A stretch of DNA of 64,000 nt. It comes from Paracoccaceae bacterium. Lineage in GTDB: Bacteria > Pseudomonadota > Alphaproteobacteria > Rhodobacterales > Rhodobacteraceae. The position numbers were made by a program, and so were the translations under genes. Shown in pieces: positions 63,613-64,000 of this stretch; position 1 is the stretch's first letter; each line of letters begins with the position of its first letter. The notes under the pieces are model-generated. The model worked only from the letters and a program-made list of their open reading frames with translations. It searched no databases and was not told the DNA's origin. The stretch lies in contig JAQWIK010000102.1 of the NCBI GenBank assembly GCA_029248915.1, positions 1 to 64,000 on the forward strand, read 5' to 3'.

Positions 63613-64000
63613 ATGGTCCAGTTGAGATTACCAAAAAATTCTAGAGTTTTGACGGGTAAAACTTGGCCAAAACCAGAAAATGCATCAAATATTAGGAAGT
63701 TTAAAATCTATCGATGGTCACCGGACGATGATGAAAATCCACGGGTTGATACATATTTTGTTGATTTGGATAACTGCGGGCCGATGATACTTGATGCGCT
63801 CATTAAGATCAAAAGTGAGATTGACCCGACCCTGACTTTCCGACGTTCTTGCCGTGAGGGTATATGTGGATCTTGTGCCATGAACATTGATGGCATTAAT
63901 ACTTTGGCGTGTATTTATGGTCTCGACGAAGTAAAGGGCGACGTAAATATATATCCGTTGCCCCATATGCCAGTTATAAAAGACTTAATCCCTGACTTAA
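63613..64000 (+). CDS. sdhB: Succinate dehydrogenase iron-sulfur subunit, 3' end outside window (partial)
   Basis: [100 protein letters not shown]; frame open to window end; absent from ORF track. Confidence 0.96.
   Translation, partial: MVQLRLPKNSRVLTGKTWPKPENASNIRKFKIYRWSPDDDENPRVDTYFVDLDNCGPMILDALIKIKSEIDPTLTFRRSCREGICGSCAMNIDGINTLACIYGLDEVKGDVNIYPLPHMPVIKDLIPDL

Overview
This is a low-GC alphaproteobacterial chromosomal segment. Gene content and order (gcrA, hom-glpX-recJ, DUF484-xerC, ruvCAB-ybgC-tolQRAB-pal-cpoB-tilS-ftsH, mdh/sucCDAB-lpd/sdhCDAB, pcs) point to a streamlined marine Rhodobacterales-like organism; the taxonomy is inference. It is almost entirely core housekeeping sequence. 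I found no CRISPR array, rRNA, prophage, transposon, toxin-antitoxin locus or defence island. The accessory-like parts are: (i) a fatty-acid/acyl-CoA oxidation cluster (2.7-13.4 kb) with tandem MerR regulators and a compound ACGT palindrome between them; (ii) an orphan MttB-family methyltransferase without in-frame TAG; (iii) a 24.1-24.9 kb cluster of very small genes, including an unannotated 34-aa zinc-ribbon ORF and a DUF1127 gene whose start codon sits in a perfect 11-bp hairpin; (iv) a perfect dyad of TGTGATCAC half-sites upstream of sucC; (v) a perfect 14-bp palindrome in front of a tetR gene; (vi) a protein that looks like an M48 peptidase fold lacking HExxH. I could not identify a clearly novel multi-gene system. 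The best leads are regulatory or microprotein-scale. All homology calls come from reading the translations, with no database search.
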